From Conidiobolus incongruus B7586 (lineage: Eukaryota; Entomophthoromycota; Entomophthoromycetes; Entomophthorales; Conidiobolaceae), in the NCBI GenBank assembly GCA_000697335.1, contig JNEM01014630.1, forward strand, positions 1-35,088: DNA of 35,088 nt, written 5' to 3'. The position numbers and the translations under genes are program-made. This document shows positions 21,629-34,561 of this stretch, piece by piece. A model generated the notes under the pieces. It had not been told where the DNA came from. It did not search any database and saw only the letters and a program-made list of their open reading frames with translations. The first letter of the stretch is position 1; the number at the start of each line of letters is the position of its first letter.

Positions 21629-22840
21629 AACAAATAATATTAAAAAATTATCTATCTTAAAACTAAACTGTGAATATTATCATACTTTTGAAATAAATAT
21701 AAGATAGCTTTAACAATTAAAGCTTTTTACATACAATTAACCTTTCAATCAAAATATCTTGAATTTAATATCTTTATAATTATTTAATCAAATTTCAGAT
21801 GCTTATTTTTAAAATATTGAAATACTATTTATACTCTTCTTGGTTTTAATATAGTTCAGAATATATACAAATCAAATATTTAAATTCAAATTCAAATTTA
21901 TTTTATTTCAATTTTTGATATTTTAATTGAGTTATTGTAATATGATTAAAAACGTGTTAATCAATGGAGAATGTATTATAATCATTATATCACCTTTTTA
22001 TTAAATAAACCCATATAATATTAGGATAGTTCTTTATAATTAATAACCATTATAATATATTCAAATGAATACAATACTTTCTATCACACTATAAGTTCAG
22101 AGCTAATTTTTTTGCAATTAATAAAATTTGTATTTTAATATAAATACGAAATGTTAATGATAAAATAAATATAAAGCACATTTTATTATAAATATTATTT
22201 CGTGCAAAACAAAATTAATAATTATTATTTTATAATATCAAGTATTTGGAATTTATATAATAATGTTTTATACTTTTATTCAAGTTTATATGATAAATAA
22301 AGTTGAAACTATTAAATCATCAATATTTGAGAAGTTTTAATATATGAATATAGTTTATCCAAGTAAATATAAAAAATAAAATCTGCAATTTGATTTTTAA
22401 ATGAAAATAATTAGAATATCAATTTCAAATTCAAATTGAAATTAGAATTAATTGGATTAAAAATAAAATTGTATTTCCAAATAATGATATTCTCTAAATA
22501 TCAGAATATATTGTCTTTTTACTTATTGATATTAAAAACCGGAATCATGATTTATTATATATTAAATATGTATATTGGTATACTGATCAAAATAGAATTT
22601 TTTATGTTAACTAGTATTCTCTAAATTTAATATTAAATATTAAATTTATATTGAACTAACATGATAAATTATCCAATTACGCAATGAATAAATCTCGTTT
22701 TTTTTCAAATTAATTATTGATCAAATATTGAAATAATGATATATGGTAAATTCGACTAGGTTTTTTGATTTGTTTTGTAAAGAAAGGATAAAAAATACTG
22801 TGCTGTGCAGAATGGGTAAAATAGAATTAAAATAAGTAAA
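21629..22840. other. AT-rich spacer, nothing recognised
   Basis: No supported gene. The plus-strand open frame at 22436-22624 encodes only a low-complexity run of Ile, Leu, Lys and Tyr and looks like chance. Confidence 0.5.
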
Positions 22841-22850
22841 TATCAAAATC

Positions 22851-22860
22851 CAAACCAGTT
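22851..22860 (+). promoter_or_regulatory. Upstream motif CAAACCAGTT shared with gene 2
   Basis: It lies 20 bases before the TATA box of gene 4, matching CAAACCTGTT at nearly the same distance in gene 2. Confidence 0.4.
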
Positions 22861-22880
22861 TAATTTATTTGATGCCTGAA

Positions 22881-22888
22881 TATAAAAG
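22881..22888 (+). promoter_or_regulatory. TATA box of gene 4
   Basis: TATAAAAG, 50 bases before the ATG at 22931 and the best consensus match of the four genes. Confidence 0.5.
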
Positions 22889-22930
22889 AGGTAAAGTATC
22901 TAAAGTATTGAACTATATAATTTTTTTAAA

Positions 22931-24598
22931 ATGAAAGTGTTATCTTCTTTGATAGAATATCAAGCCTGTAATAAATGTCAATCCAAAGTAACAAAGTCTA
23001 AAGATAAGTATTGCAAAAAATGCCAGATAAGTGTTGATCAAGCTGTAAAGTTTTTTGCTTATGACTATGAAGCTAAATCGGCTTCGAAAAATAAGAGTAT
23101 AACAGGTATATTTAATTCGTAAATATATTAGTTAAATATTTAACTTTTATTAGAGAACATTTGGGTGATAACTCCGAAGATAATGAAGCCATTGAATACA
23201 ATCCGAGTTGAACCTTGGGAGATGAATATGCTAACTAAGCTCAAGAACACTCGATTTCAATCTTTGGAGCATTTTACTAGCTATATCATCAATTCCAATC
23301 AAATATGCTTTACCCAGCTGATAATTACACTATCCTGGGACTTGGAAAGTATACCTGAAGTTCAATGGATATTAAACAATAACCAAAACATTATTCCAGC
23401 AAGAAAAGCAGTATTATCTAACAACAATCATTTACCTCCAATTGCTAGAAGTTTACAAATACTTTTGCAACCAAATTTTTGGGAAGAGCTGATTCGACTT
23501 TATATCACTCAGGTTCATTCCATGGTACCAATTTTTAATTTAAAAAATTTCAACCCTAAAACTATATCTCCTTCACTGTTATCAGCGATTTACTATTGTG
23601 GGTATCAATGTAAAAAAGAGAAAACACAAGAATTAACTGAGTATATGGACCAATTAGCTAAGCTGAATTTAAATCGAATTAAATATAAACCAAGTTTGAG
23701 TAATTTACAAGCACTGTTGATTTATACTTATACACTTAAAATCCAGGGCAAATTGACGCTCTCTCGTATTTATCAATCTCATTTAATAAGAATGGGCTAT
23801 TGTATTGGTATTAATATTGACACAACTCAATTTGGGCCATCTGACACATATAATAGAAAGGCAACTCTTATAAAATTGGCATTTATCAACCATAATATGA
23901 ATGGTGCTTTGAAACCTTATACCGACGATATTATCGAACTTCCAAAGTATGACGAATCGTTATACGATCCATTATGGCTATCATTACCTCCAAACTGTGT
24001 TCAATATGGCGAATCAGACGATCGAAAGAGAAAGCTTATGGCACAATATTCTGCTATAATTCATAGATTCGGTGATCAAATTCTTTACACATTTTCTTAT
24101 CCACAAGTAGTGAATTTGAAATCGAACCAAACTTCGGAATTGTGTAAGAATAATGTGATTTTGTTAGAAAGTTATTATCATGAATGTTTAGCTGCGATAA
24201 AGCGATTGAAAGTTACGTATCAAGATATACAATCAGAAATTGATGATATGGAAAAATTCATCAAACTTTTATATTTTGAAGTATCCATTGGAGTACTTGA
24301 TCATGTCAAAATTGGCGAATCCCCAGTGCAAGAAACTACCATTAACAAGATGTTTGTCACATGTAATGCGCTCATTGATGAAATCTTTTCCATGGAACCT
24401 TCACACTCGATGAATCAATATTATCTCCATCTTGCAGGCTTAACCTACCTCAATCTGTTCAAATATCTAAATTCAAGTCAGAAAAAATTTACATTGGAAA
24501 GATTACAACAAATTTATCAAGTAATTGAACCAATTGAAGAATTGAATAATTTTATATATTTAATCTTTTACACGGGTATGAAATTGGTTCAAAGTTAA
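22931..24598 (+). CDS. Gene 4: two-exon regulator-like protein, CX2CX11CX2C module plus Fungal_trans-like domain
   Basis: The predicted product is 539 residues, the same as gene 2: exon 1 at 22931-23105, intron 23106-23153, exon 2 at 23154-24598. The exon-2 frame is open back to the acceptor, so the GTG at 23165 is not a real start. Cys13, Cys16, Cys28 and Cys31 form the module (ACNKC and CKKC). The ACxxC...K look recalls the first half of a fungal Zn2Cys6 cluster, but the third and sixth cysteines are missing. Residues ~160-330 give the Fungal_trans-like region (FWEELIRLYITQVHS, SPSLLSAIYYCGYQC, HLIRMGYCIGIN). The C-terminal part ends in a helical, hydrophobic stretch like that of gene 2. 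Most of exon 2 is moderately diverged from gene 2, except a 171-bp near-identical tract at 23527-23697. A nuclear regulatory role is inferred from the domain only. Confidence 0.88.
23106..23153 (+). other. Intron of gene 4 (48 nt, phase 1)
   Basis: The donor is ACAG|GTATAT and the acceptor TTTTATTAG|AG. The junction codon is Glu59, followed by NIW, as in gene 2. Read-through would end after 63 residues. Confidence 0.85.
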
Positions 24599-25555
24599 TA
24601 AATCTTCAAAGATTAATCTATATTTTATACTCAAAGTGTTTGATATATCCATTTTATGAATGCGTTTAAATTAATTACAATCTTTCAATTTGAATAAGTT
24701 TATACTGCATCCAACAAACAAATATATATAGTAATTAATTTGGATAGTCAGAATTTTTGATATTATTATCTATAATTTATCAAAAATGAAAATATTTTAT
24801 TATCTTAAGTCAATAGGTAAAGGATACTATATCATTATAATTGATTGCATTATTGTTGCTTTTACTGATACTTTATCATTTCAATAATCTATTTCAATTT
24901 AAAACCTTTACATTTAATAGTATAGATCAGAGTGATGAGATATCTAATATCGGGTTAATAAATTAACAATTTCATAAATTTCAGAATTGAAGGATATATC
25001 AATTTATTAATTGATTATGTGAAACATCGATTTATAAATATATCTAATATTAATACTAATTTAAATCATCGATAATCCATTTACTATGAAGATAAATTAA
25101 ACAAATTCCAAAAATATTTCAATTCTATTAATTTTTTATTCAGTTTATTTGCATTAAATTTTGAATTAAAAATTTATATTTAGATTTAAAAATATTGAAT
25201 TAATTGTAAGGTAATATTGCTAACATATTTTCTAAAAACTCAATATATATATATTTTCTTTTATATATTTTTAATTATAACATTATCAATAATATAACTA
25301 ATTCAAATAAAATTATGATTGCCAACTTAAAATTAACTCAGATTTCCCTAATGATTATTAACCTCTGTTTGTTTTTGGTAAGATATATATAATAGTGTGT
25401 ATTTCAATTGGAATTAATTATATAATTATAAAAAGGAGTAATAAAATTGTTCTATTATAACTGGGTATAGTTTATTAAGAGTATTAATTTGGTAATAAAT
25501 CTAATTAATTCAATATATCAAATTGGAATTTTAAAAGATATTATTATCATTGAAT
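24599..25555. other. AT-rich spacer downstream of gene 4, nothing recognised
   Basis: No supported gene, RNA or repeat edge seen between the stop codon of gene 4 and the start of the next R copy. Confidence 0.5.
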
Positions 25556-25712
25556 CAAAAAAATGGGAAATTTTTTAATTTCTGATTTTTTAAACATATT
25601 ATAAATTTCAAATATAAAAATATATACAAAAAAATAGGAAAATAAATAGTTTTGAATTATATATATAATAATTCTTTTGATTAAAAAATTAATTTTTTAA
25701 AGTTGGTTGTTT

Positions 25713-25717
25713 AATTT
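25713..25717 (+). repeat. Target duplication AATTT, left
   Basis: The perfect 5-bp copy of AATTT is at 31418-31422, flanking the LTR retrotransposon. Five bases is usual for Ty3/gypsy elements. Confidence 0.75.
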
Positions 25718-26114
25718 TATTAAGAGACTAGTTCTTCAAATTCTTATATATACTTTCATATAGTTCAATTAACTATAAATTATATGATTAATTTATATTT
25801 TTATAATTAAATTAACTATATAAATAGCATTAAATTATTTAATAAACTAGGTTTTTCTTTTTCTTCTCAATTTTTACTATTCTTTATTTTTTCACTATTT
25901 CTAAAATTAAAACTATATCTTATTAATATTACAGTATATTAATATTATCTAATATAAGTTTTAATATATTAGTGATTTATCCTAGTTTAAAACTTAATTA
26001 AACTTTGTTTATATTTGCACACTATAGCTATATTATAATATTATATTTTGTGTCACACTACTCTTATATTAAATTTTCCTCTATACTATATTAGTATTTA
26101 CCATTATACTTATA
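25718..26114 (+). repeat. 5' LTR of the Ty3/gypsy-type fossil
   Basis: 397 bp, starting TATTAAGAGAC and ending ACTTATA. The expected TG and CA ends have probably drifted to TA; a solo copy elsewhere still starts TGTTAAAAG. Confidence 0.85.
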
Positions 26115-29100
26115 TAATAACAGCAATAAAACTACTAAAAACCTACTAGAAACTAATAATTACCTATATTAAATCTACTTATTACTATTTTAAATCTTAT
26201 TTATAACTTATTTTATTTTAATTTAATATTATACACTATAATACCATTAAAAAAAAGATACCCTTTTACTATTTTAATAATGATGGTAGTTTAATTACTA
26301 AGTGAATCTAAGACTTTAATCCCTAAAAACTTGTTACTTTCTAAGAAGCTTATATTAGATAGCTTTTAGTTAAGAGAAATATAACTTAAAAAGCTTAATT
26401 CTAACAAACTAGTTACTTTACTATAATTAATATATTAAACTACTTCTTTAATGTCTTTAAAAATAAATTAACCACTTATAATAGTTTTAAAAACCTTTAC
26501 AAACTTAAAAAATATCTTAAAAATATAAAGAGTTATTTTAGTTTAATTTGTAATGAAGATTTGAAGAATATCTTTAAATTAACTATTTTTTATTAGAAAA
26601 ATTTGTTTATATTTAATAGTTAACTTATTATAAGCTTAATCCTAAAAAGTTTTTAATGGGATAATTTACTATAAAAATACAAACTTTTTAAATAGTTGAA
26701 AAAAACATTTAAAAAAAGTATTACCTAAAAGATTAAATTTAATTAACAAAAGAAAAGCTTTCTTAACTTAAATAAAAAACTTTTACAGGGTAATTGATTA
26801 AGAAATTTAATGAGATATATTTAAACATATTAAATATCACTAAAGAAAAATAAATCTACAAGTTATTATAATGCTTTAACCCTCAAATAAAACTCTAGTT
26901 AGTTAACAAGGAATATTTTAATAATATATTCTTTTCTAACATTTGTGATATAGTAATTGTGATTGATAATATCTTTTATTATATAATTAAATCTTCCTAC
27001 CTTAAGAATTAATCTTTTAGAACTTATTTTAACTTACTTAAATCTTAAATAATAGATGTTTCTATTTTAAAACTCTATGAAAAAACCTTTAGTAAAGAGG
27101 TTAAAATTTACTTGAAAGTAAATAAAAGTTACTACTATTGTTAAAAAACATAAGTTAATTATAGAGTTAATAAGTGTTTTTTTAAGAAGCAACATCTGTT
27201 TAATTTTCAATAATCTTAATTTACCAATTATAAATTAAACCTGAATAATATTAATATTATCTTAAAATCACTTTTTTCATAATTAGTTAGCAGATTCTAA
27301 TTTAAACCATAAAAATTCTAATAGACTAATGATTCTACAAATTAAACTATATATACTAGAGAGATTTAACTAATTAAATTATTATAAACTAAAAATATTC
27401 TAATAACTAATTTATCTTGTAATTTTTTACCTTTAACTATTACTTTATTATTTATTTTAACTAGATATTTTATAGATATACTTGTTAATATTTTAATTAA
27501 CTTTAGTTGTTTTAGTTGTATTATCTCTATTTTTATTATTATAAAACTATTTTTACCTACTTAAAAAAACAGCTTAATAATTAAATATGCTAATAATTTA
27601 ATAGAATAAACATCTAACACTATATTTAGATACTTATTACTATCTCTTAACTACTTTCAATATATTAAATTCTTAGTTAGTAATATTAGTTATAGTTTTA
27701 TACTAGGTTAAAATTAGTTTAAATACTATAGTTTTTTATCTATAAGTATTATTCTAGAAGGTTACAAATTTATTTATTTATATTTCAAAAGAAATTAATA
27801 GAATTAATCTTAAAAAATTTATATTACTTTATTATAAAACTACCAAATATTTTACTTAATACTAACTTTATAATTGTATCAAATAATTTTATTATTATAA
27901 GCAAAAACTTATATAAAAAACTAATTTAAAACCTTAATAATTTATAAAAATATATATTTATTTATTATTTATTTTTTAGTACCTTATCTATTAATTTTAA
28001 TGAAGTTATAACTGATAACTTTTTTTTAAATAATATAGTAAGTTAATTTGCTAATATTTTTGAATTTGTAAGTAGATTACCTTTTAAACATAATATTAAA
28101 CACAAAATCAAACTTCTCTTAGATATATAACTATGTTTAAAACTTATTTATCATTTATTTCTTGAATAATATTCAATTTAAAAAGAAGAAATCTAAAAAT
28201 TACTTGAAAATACATATATTAAATTTTTTTCCTTATTATAAAAATCTTTTATCTTTTTTATACAAAAAGCTAATGGTGGTTAAAAATTATATACTGTTAA
28301 TTATATTTTAAACTCTAAAAATATTAAGGATAAAACTTTATTACTAAACCTATATAATATTAAGGATAAACTATTTAAATCCAATATATTCACTCTATTA
28401 GATATTAGAAATAGTTATTATAATATTAAAATTAAAGAAAATTCTATTCCCTTAACTGTTTTTAATATTTTATTAAGTTATTATAAATTTATTATTATAA
28501 ACTTTAAATTATATAATATCCCTATAACTTTTCCCTAATTTATCAAATCCCTTTTTAACCTTGTTTTTAATAGCTTTATTATTATTTATTTTAATAATAT
28601 CATATTCTATTTAATAACTAAAAAAGAATATATCTAATATATAAATTAAGTTTTACAAACTATTCAACAATATAAATTATTTTTAAAGTTATTAAAATAT
28701 ATTTTTAATATCTCTTCTATTTTTCTCTATAGTTATACTGTTTTTTTAAAGAATTAACATTAATCTAATTAAACTTAATGGTGTAAAAGCTTTTATTATA
28801 CTTATAAACAAAGATCAACTTATGTTTATATTTAAATTATTAAATTAATAAAGATTTCATTGATTTTTTTGTTAAACTCATAATTCTTTTAATTAATCTC
28901 TTAATAAAAAACTCTTTTTTTGAATAAACCCCACTCTATACTTTTTATATAAATGTTTTAATTTTCTATATTGTTATACTTTTATATTATTTATTTTTAA
29001 TTATAAACTACCTATCATTATTTTTACTAACTTTAATTTTTTTGTAATTAGTAGATAGTTAGTTGAATTTAAATTTAATTTATATTTTACCCTTTAACTA

Positions 29101-31020
29101 TAAGATAAAATAATAAATAAGGGAGAATAAGTTAAGCTTAACCTTATAAATATTATTTTAAAACCTATAACATTTTAGTTAAGAAAAATAAAGCTAACTA
29201 AATTAAAATACCTAGTTTATAAATAAAAACTTTTTGCTTTAGTAGAAATAATCAAAAATCATTTATATTTCTTATCTTATAACTTTTTTTAATATTTATA
29301 ATTAATAAATCACTCATCTACTTAAACACTCAAAAGTATTTATTAAGAAAATAAACTAGATAGATTAAAACTATCTAAGCTTATTTTTTCTTTATCTAAT
29401 ATCTCTTAAATTAATAAAATTATATTATAGATACTTTATTAAGAAATTTTATATATTTAACTTTTTATTCTAATTGTAAAAACCTAGTAGATATTAACAA
29501 AATGTTTATTAATAAATGAAATAAAAAATTCATTAAACTATTTTAAAAGATATTATTAAATAATGATTTCTTTATTTTAATTAAAGACAAACTCTTTGAA
29601 CTATTAGAAAACTAATTAAAATATATCAAAAGATTTAAAATCATTGATAACTTACTATACTACAATAATTGTTTATATATCTTTAATATTCTTAAGATTT
29701 AACAAGCAATATTTAATGAGTGTTATGATTTACTTGTTAAAAAACATTAAAACTAGTTAAAAACTATTGAGAGAATTAAAATAAAATATTACTAACTTTC
29801 TTTAGTTAAATCATTTTAGAAATATATTAATACCTGTAATATATGCTAAAAAACTAAATATAATACCTAATTAAAATATAATAAACTTATTCCCTTATAA
29901 GTCCCTAATGAAACTTAATAATAAATCTAACTTGATTTCATAGAAATTTTTCAATTAACAATTAGTTATAATAACTTACTAATTATAATTGATTTATTCT
30001 TTAAAAATGTTTATTTTATTCTTTGTTTTAAAACTTCTATAGTTAAAGATATTACAAAACTATTATTCTCTAATATCTTTACCTATTATAAATTTTAAAA
30101 ACTATTGTATTTAATAGAGATATATAATTCAACTCTTAATTTTAAATATTATTATCTTTTTCCTTCAAGATTAATCTATCTATATCTATTATTAATTATC
30201 ATTAAACCAATAAACTTGCTAAAAGAATTATTAAAACCTTAAAGCAAATAATTAAAGCTTATATTAACACTAATCAGTTAAATTAAAATACTTATATCTA
30301 TTAATTTTAATATTTATTCAATACTTTTATTAACAAATCAATAGGTTTTAGCTTTTATTTAATTAATTATAACAAACATCCTAACTTAAAAATTGCTTCA
30401 AAACTTTAAATCAATTTACATTTAAATGTTATTGAATTTAATCTAATATTATATATATTAATTCCTTTGTAAATTTAACTTAGAAAAAAATTAAAAGATT
30501 ATAGAATAATAATATTTAAAGTTATTTAAGAATCCTCTTAAATATAAAATTAGTATGTTTGTATACTTAGAACAATCTACCTTTAAACTTACCTTACTCA
30601 AATCTAGCTTAAATCTAAAATACTTGTTATTATATTATAGTCCCTATAAAATTCAATTTATTGATTTAAATTTTTAAAATATTACCTTAAAATTACCCTT
30701 AACTTTAAAGATCAACTTTTGCTTTTACATATCCAAAATCAAACCTTATTTTGAAAATTTTGACACTTTTCTTAATTAACTAAAAGCCCCAAAACTAAAT
30801 CTAATTATTAATTAAGATAGAGAAAAAGAATACTATATTAATTATATAATTAAATCTAAATCTTTTAGGAATCAGCTTTATTTTTATATAAAATAGATAA
30901 GTTATTTTATTAAAGAAGTTATATAAGAACCATTAGAAAATATTAAGAATATTTTAGCTTATTATACCCATTTACAAAAATCTAAGGAGTGTGTCTCTTC
31001 TAAGAGATTTATTAAGGGAG

Positions 31021-31417
31021 TATTAAAAGATTAATTCTTTAAATTCTTATATATACTTTTATATAATTTAATTAACTATAAATTATATGATTAAATTATA
31101 CTTTTATAACTAAATAAATTATATAAATAATATTAAATTATGTGATAAACTAAGTTCTTCTTTTTCTTCTCAATTCCTATTATTTTCTATATTTTTATTA
31201 TTTCTAAAATTAAAACTATATCTTATTAATATTATAATTTATTAACAATACTTAATATAATTCTTAAAATATTAGTGACTTATTTTAATTTAAAGCTTAA
31301 TTAAACTTTTTTTATATTTGTATGCTATAGCTATATTATAATATTATATTTTATATCTTACTACTCTTATATTAAGTTTTTCTCTATACTATATTGGTAC
31401 TTACCACTATATTTACA
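31021..31417 (+). repeat. 3' LTR of the Ty3/gypsy-type fossil
   Basis: 397 bp, starting TATTAAAAGA right after the purine tract AAGGGAG and ending ATTTACA. It is followed by the AATTT target copy. Confidence 0.85.
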
Positions 31418-32564
31418 AATTTAATTATATTTAAACTAAATAGTAATTATTAAAATTTTTTTATTTTAGGATCAATAAAATTTAACTTTAAATCCTTTAA
31501 AATGATTTAAAATTTATAAGTAATTTTTAGTAATAAAATATTATCTTAATCAACAATTTATTGCTAAGTAAATTACTTTAAGGCTAAAAGAAAAACAACC
31601 TAAAACCTACTAAAATCTAAAAAACTAATTTCAACTTTTATTCTTTTAATTATTAATAAAATGAAAAATTATATTGAAAAACACCATATTATTATAGTTA
31701 AAGAATCATTTAAGTATTTTAATATTAGTTTCATAAGTATTTTATATATATTAAAGTTTAAATTAAAATTAATTAATAAAAATATAAAATAAGTACCTTA
31801 TAATTTAACTAAAGCTTAAAAAAAACCTAGAATAGCTATTGTTAAATAAAATTTACTAAGGTATAACTAAAAACCAAAGCTTTTACAATAAATTATTTAA
31901 ATTGATTAATTTTAGATTTTTTTATATAATCTTTTATTAAAACTTAAATCAAGGTGTTAGATTAAATTAAATAAACCCCCTTTATAAATTCTTTTAAATA
32001 AATATTTTTTTGATAAATAAATATTAATTATTATAATAAAATATAATAACACATTCTATTTTTTTTTAGTTCTTAAAAAAAATCTATTAATAGAAAACTT
32101 TATATTTCTTTTTTTAAATAAATTATTTTTAATTTGTATCTTTAATATAATTTGAGAAAACTTATTATTTTATATGATAATTATAAAATATATAAATTTA
32201 AAGTTATAAAAAATTTTTAATTAAAAATAACCTAAGAAAACTACTAAATCTAGTATAATTTTTTAGATTAAAATCTATATGATTATAGTTATTTTTGCTA
32301 ATTAAATAACCAACTTATAGGAAAGAAAATTTCTATAGGATAATTTAATTAATTTGTAAAACATCAAATTCTAGTCTTTAACAAAAATAATTAATTTTTA
32401 AATGTTAGATCTTTGCTAAAAATATAAAAAATTTATTAGAAATAAAAGAAATTACTAATTTTATATTATATATTTATTTTTACTCTTTATATATTAAAAT
32501 GGTTATTTTTTTAATTATAAAAAATTCTAATTATTTAAATTATAAAATATTATCTAAAATTTAA

Positions 32565-33865
32565 AATAATGGGAAATTTTTTAATTTCTGATTTTTCAAA
32601 ATTATTAATAGTTTGAAATAAATAAATATATACAAAGTTAATAAAAAATTATATTTTTAATATATACACATATATATAATGATCATTAAGATTAAAAAAT
32701 TAATATTTTAAAATTAATTATTTAATTTAACTATATTTAAACTAAATAATAATCATTAAAAGATTTTTATTTTAATATTAATAAAACTTAACTATAAGCT
32801 TTTTAAAATTATTTAGAATTTACAAGTAGTTTTTAGTAATAAAACATTATATAAATCAACAATTTATTACTAAATAAATTAGTTTAAAGTTAAGAAAAAA
32901 ACTATCTAAAACTTGTTAAAATCTAAAAAATTAACTTTAACTATTATTCTTTTAAATGTTAATAGATTGAAGAAATATATTGAAAAACAATTTTTATTTT
33001 AATTAGAGTATTATCTAAATATTTTAATATTAGCTTTATAAGTATTTTATATATATTAAATTTTAAACTCAAATTAATAAATAAAATTATAAAGTTAATA
33101 TCTTATAATTTAACTAAAACTTAAAAAAAAGTTAAAATGGTTATTATTAAACAAAACTTATTAAAATATTATTAAAGTTTAAACTTTTATAGTGAAAAAT
33201 TATAATTGATGAATCTTAAATTTTTATATATAATCCTTTATTAGAATACAAATCAAAATGCTAAACTAAGTTAAATTAACCCCCTTTACAAATCCTTTTA
33301 AATAAGTATTTTGTTAATAAGCAAATATTAATTATTGTAATAGATTATAATGGTATATGTTACTTTTATTTAGTTTCTGAAGGAAAATCAATTAATAGTA
33401 AATTTTATATTGTTGTTTTAAATAAAAATATTTTTAATTAGTGTTTTTTAATATAATTTAAGAAAACTTATTATTTTGCATGATAATTATAAAATATATA
33501 AATCTAAAGCTATATAAAACATCCTAATTAAAAATAACTGTAAAAAACTACTATATCTAGTATATTCCTTAGATTATAACCTATGTGATTATAAATGCTT
33601 TAGGTAATTAAAAAACTAGCTTATAAGAAAGAAAATTTCTACAAAAAATTTAATTGGTTTGTAAAATATGAAATTTTAATCTTAAATAAAAAAAACTATT
33701 GTTTAGGTGTTAGATCTTTGCTAAAAATATAGCAAAAAGTTTTTAATAATAACAAAACTATTAAATATATATTTTATTTTAATTTTTATATATTATATAT
33801 TAAAATATTTATTTATTTTTAATTGCAAAAAATTCCTATTATTAAAAATATAGAGTAATATTATG
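32565..33865 (+). repeat. R repeat copy R4, uninterrupted
   Basis: This is the only whole copy without an insertion and therefore the reference for the family. It starts AATGGGAAATTTTTTAATTT, runs about 1.30 kb and ends near TAGAGTAATATT. It sits head to tail with R3. No open frame, terminal inverted repeat or tRNA-like head was found, so the class remains open. Confidence 0.75.
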
Positions 33866-34561
33866 AAAAAAGTTGATTTCTCATTTAAATTCAATATTCT
33901 AAATGATTTTTAATATCATTTCAAAAAAAAATATTTTTGAAAAATCAAATAAATTACAAAAATAAAATGAGATACTAAAATATAAATATATTTCTTAATA
34001 TAATTTCAATTCAATTTTTTGTTAGAAATTAACTTCATAATAATATCTTAGAAAGATTTGGGTTTAATTTAATAATTAAGTGAAAAACTTGTATGTTTAG
34101 TCATTCTTTATAATAAATTTAAAAATTAAAATAAAATTTAGGGTTATATGGATTTAAATTAATAATAATATTAAATAATATTCATAAGAATTATTGTATT
34201 ATAAATCACCAATATTAATATCAATTAATATATATCTGGTGTTAAAAGAGTGATGATATGTGCTTGAAAAATAGATATCTTGATAGATCATATAATGTAT
34301 TTTTCCTTTATATAGAAATAATATCATATCAGTAATAATAATCAAAATAGGTTATTGCTATAATAAAAGCAATCTTTAATTGATAATTTATATAATATAG
34401 ATATAATATTGTTTCATTAAATTGAATAGTAATTAGTATACACCAATTTCCAACAAGCTATAATATCATATTTATACCTCTAAATATAAATATTTTTGGT
34501 AATTTTAATTTATTTAAATTTTACTACTTAATAGAGTTAATTTATCTATTACCATATAATT
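33866..34561. other. AT-rich spacer between two R copies, nothing recognised
   Basis: No supported gene or repeat seen. Confidence 0.5.

Larger units (their letters stand above)
25718..31417 (+). mobile_element. Ty3/gypsy-type LTR retrotransposon fossil (chromovirus-like)
   Basis: This is a 5,700-bp element with two 397-bp LTRs and a perfect AATTT target duplication. A purine-rich tract ends at 31020, just before the 3' LTR. Parts in order on the plus strand: a gag-like region in the first ~1.4 kb with a CCHC-knuckle-like trace near 27.1 kb; reverse transcriptase around 28.25-28.9 kb with a recognisable LLDI block; RNase H around 29.0-29.4 kb; integrase around 29.5-30.5 kb; and a chromodomain-like stretch near 30.8-31.0 kb. 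The order RT, RNase H, integrase is that of Ty3/gypsy, and the chromodomain suggests a chromovirus. The structure looks complete, but the coding part is broken by dozens of changes and is dead. The LTRs are roughly 86% identical by eye, mostly with transitions. Mutation of the repeat-induced kind would make it look older than it is. Confidence 0.88.
25556..32564 (+). repeat. R repeat copy R3, split by an LTR retrotransposon
   Basis: The R start (AAATGGGAAATTTTTTAATT) is at 25556-25580 and the copy runs to 25717. It resumes at 31418 and continues to about 32564. Without the retrotransposon it is about 1.3 kb. Its 3' end is followed directly by the start of another R copy in the same direction. 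Confidence 0.75.

Noticed and set aside
22436-22624. 62-codon plus-strand open frame upstream of gene 4
   Set aside because: Low-complexity Ile/Leu/Lys/Tyr translation, no promoter layout like the family genes, no similarity to them.
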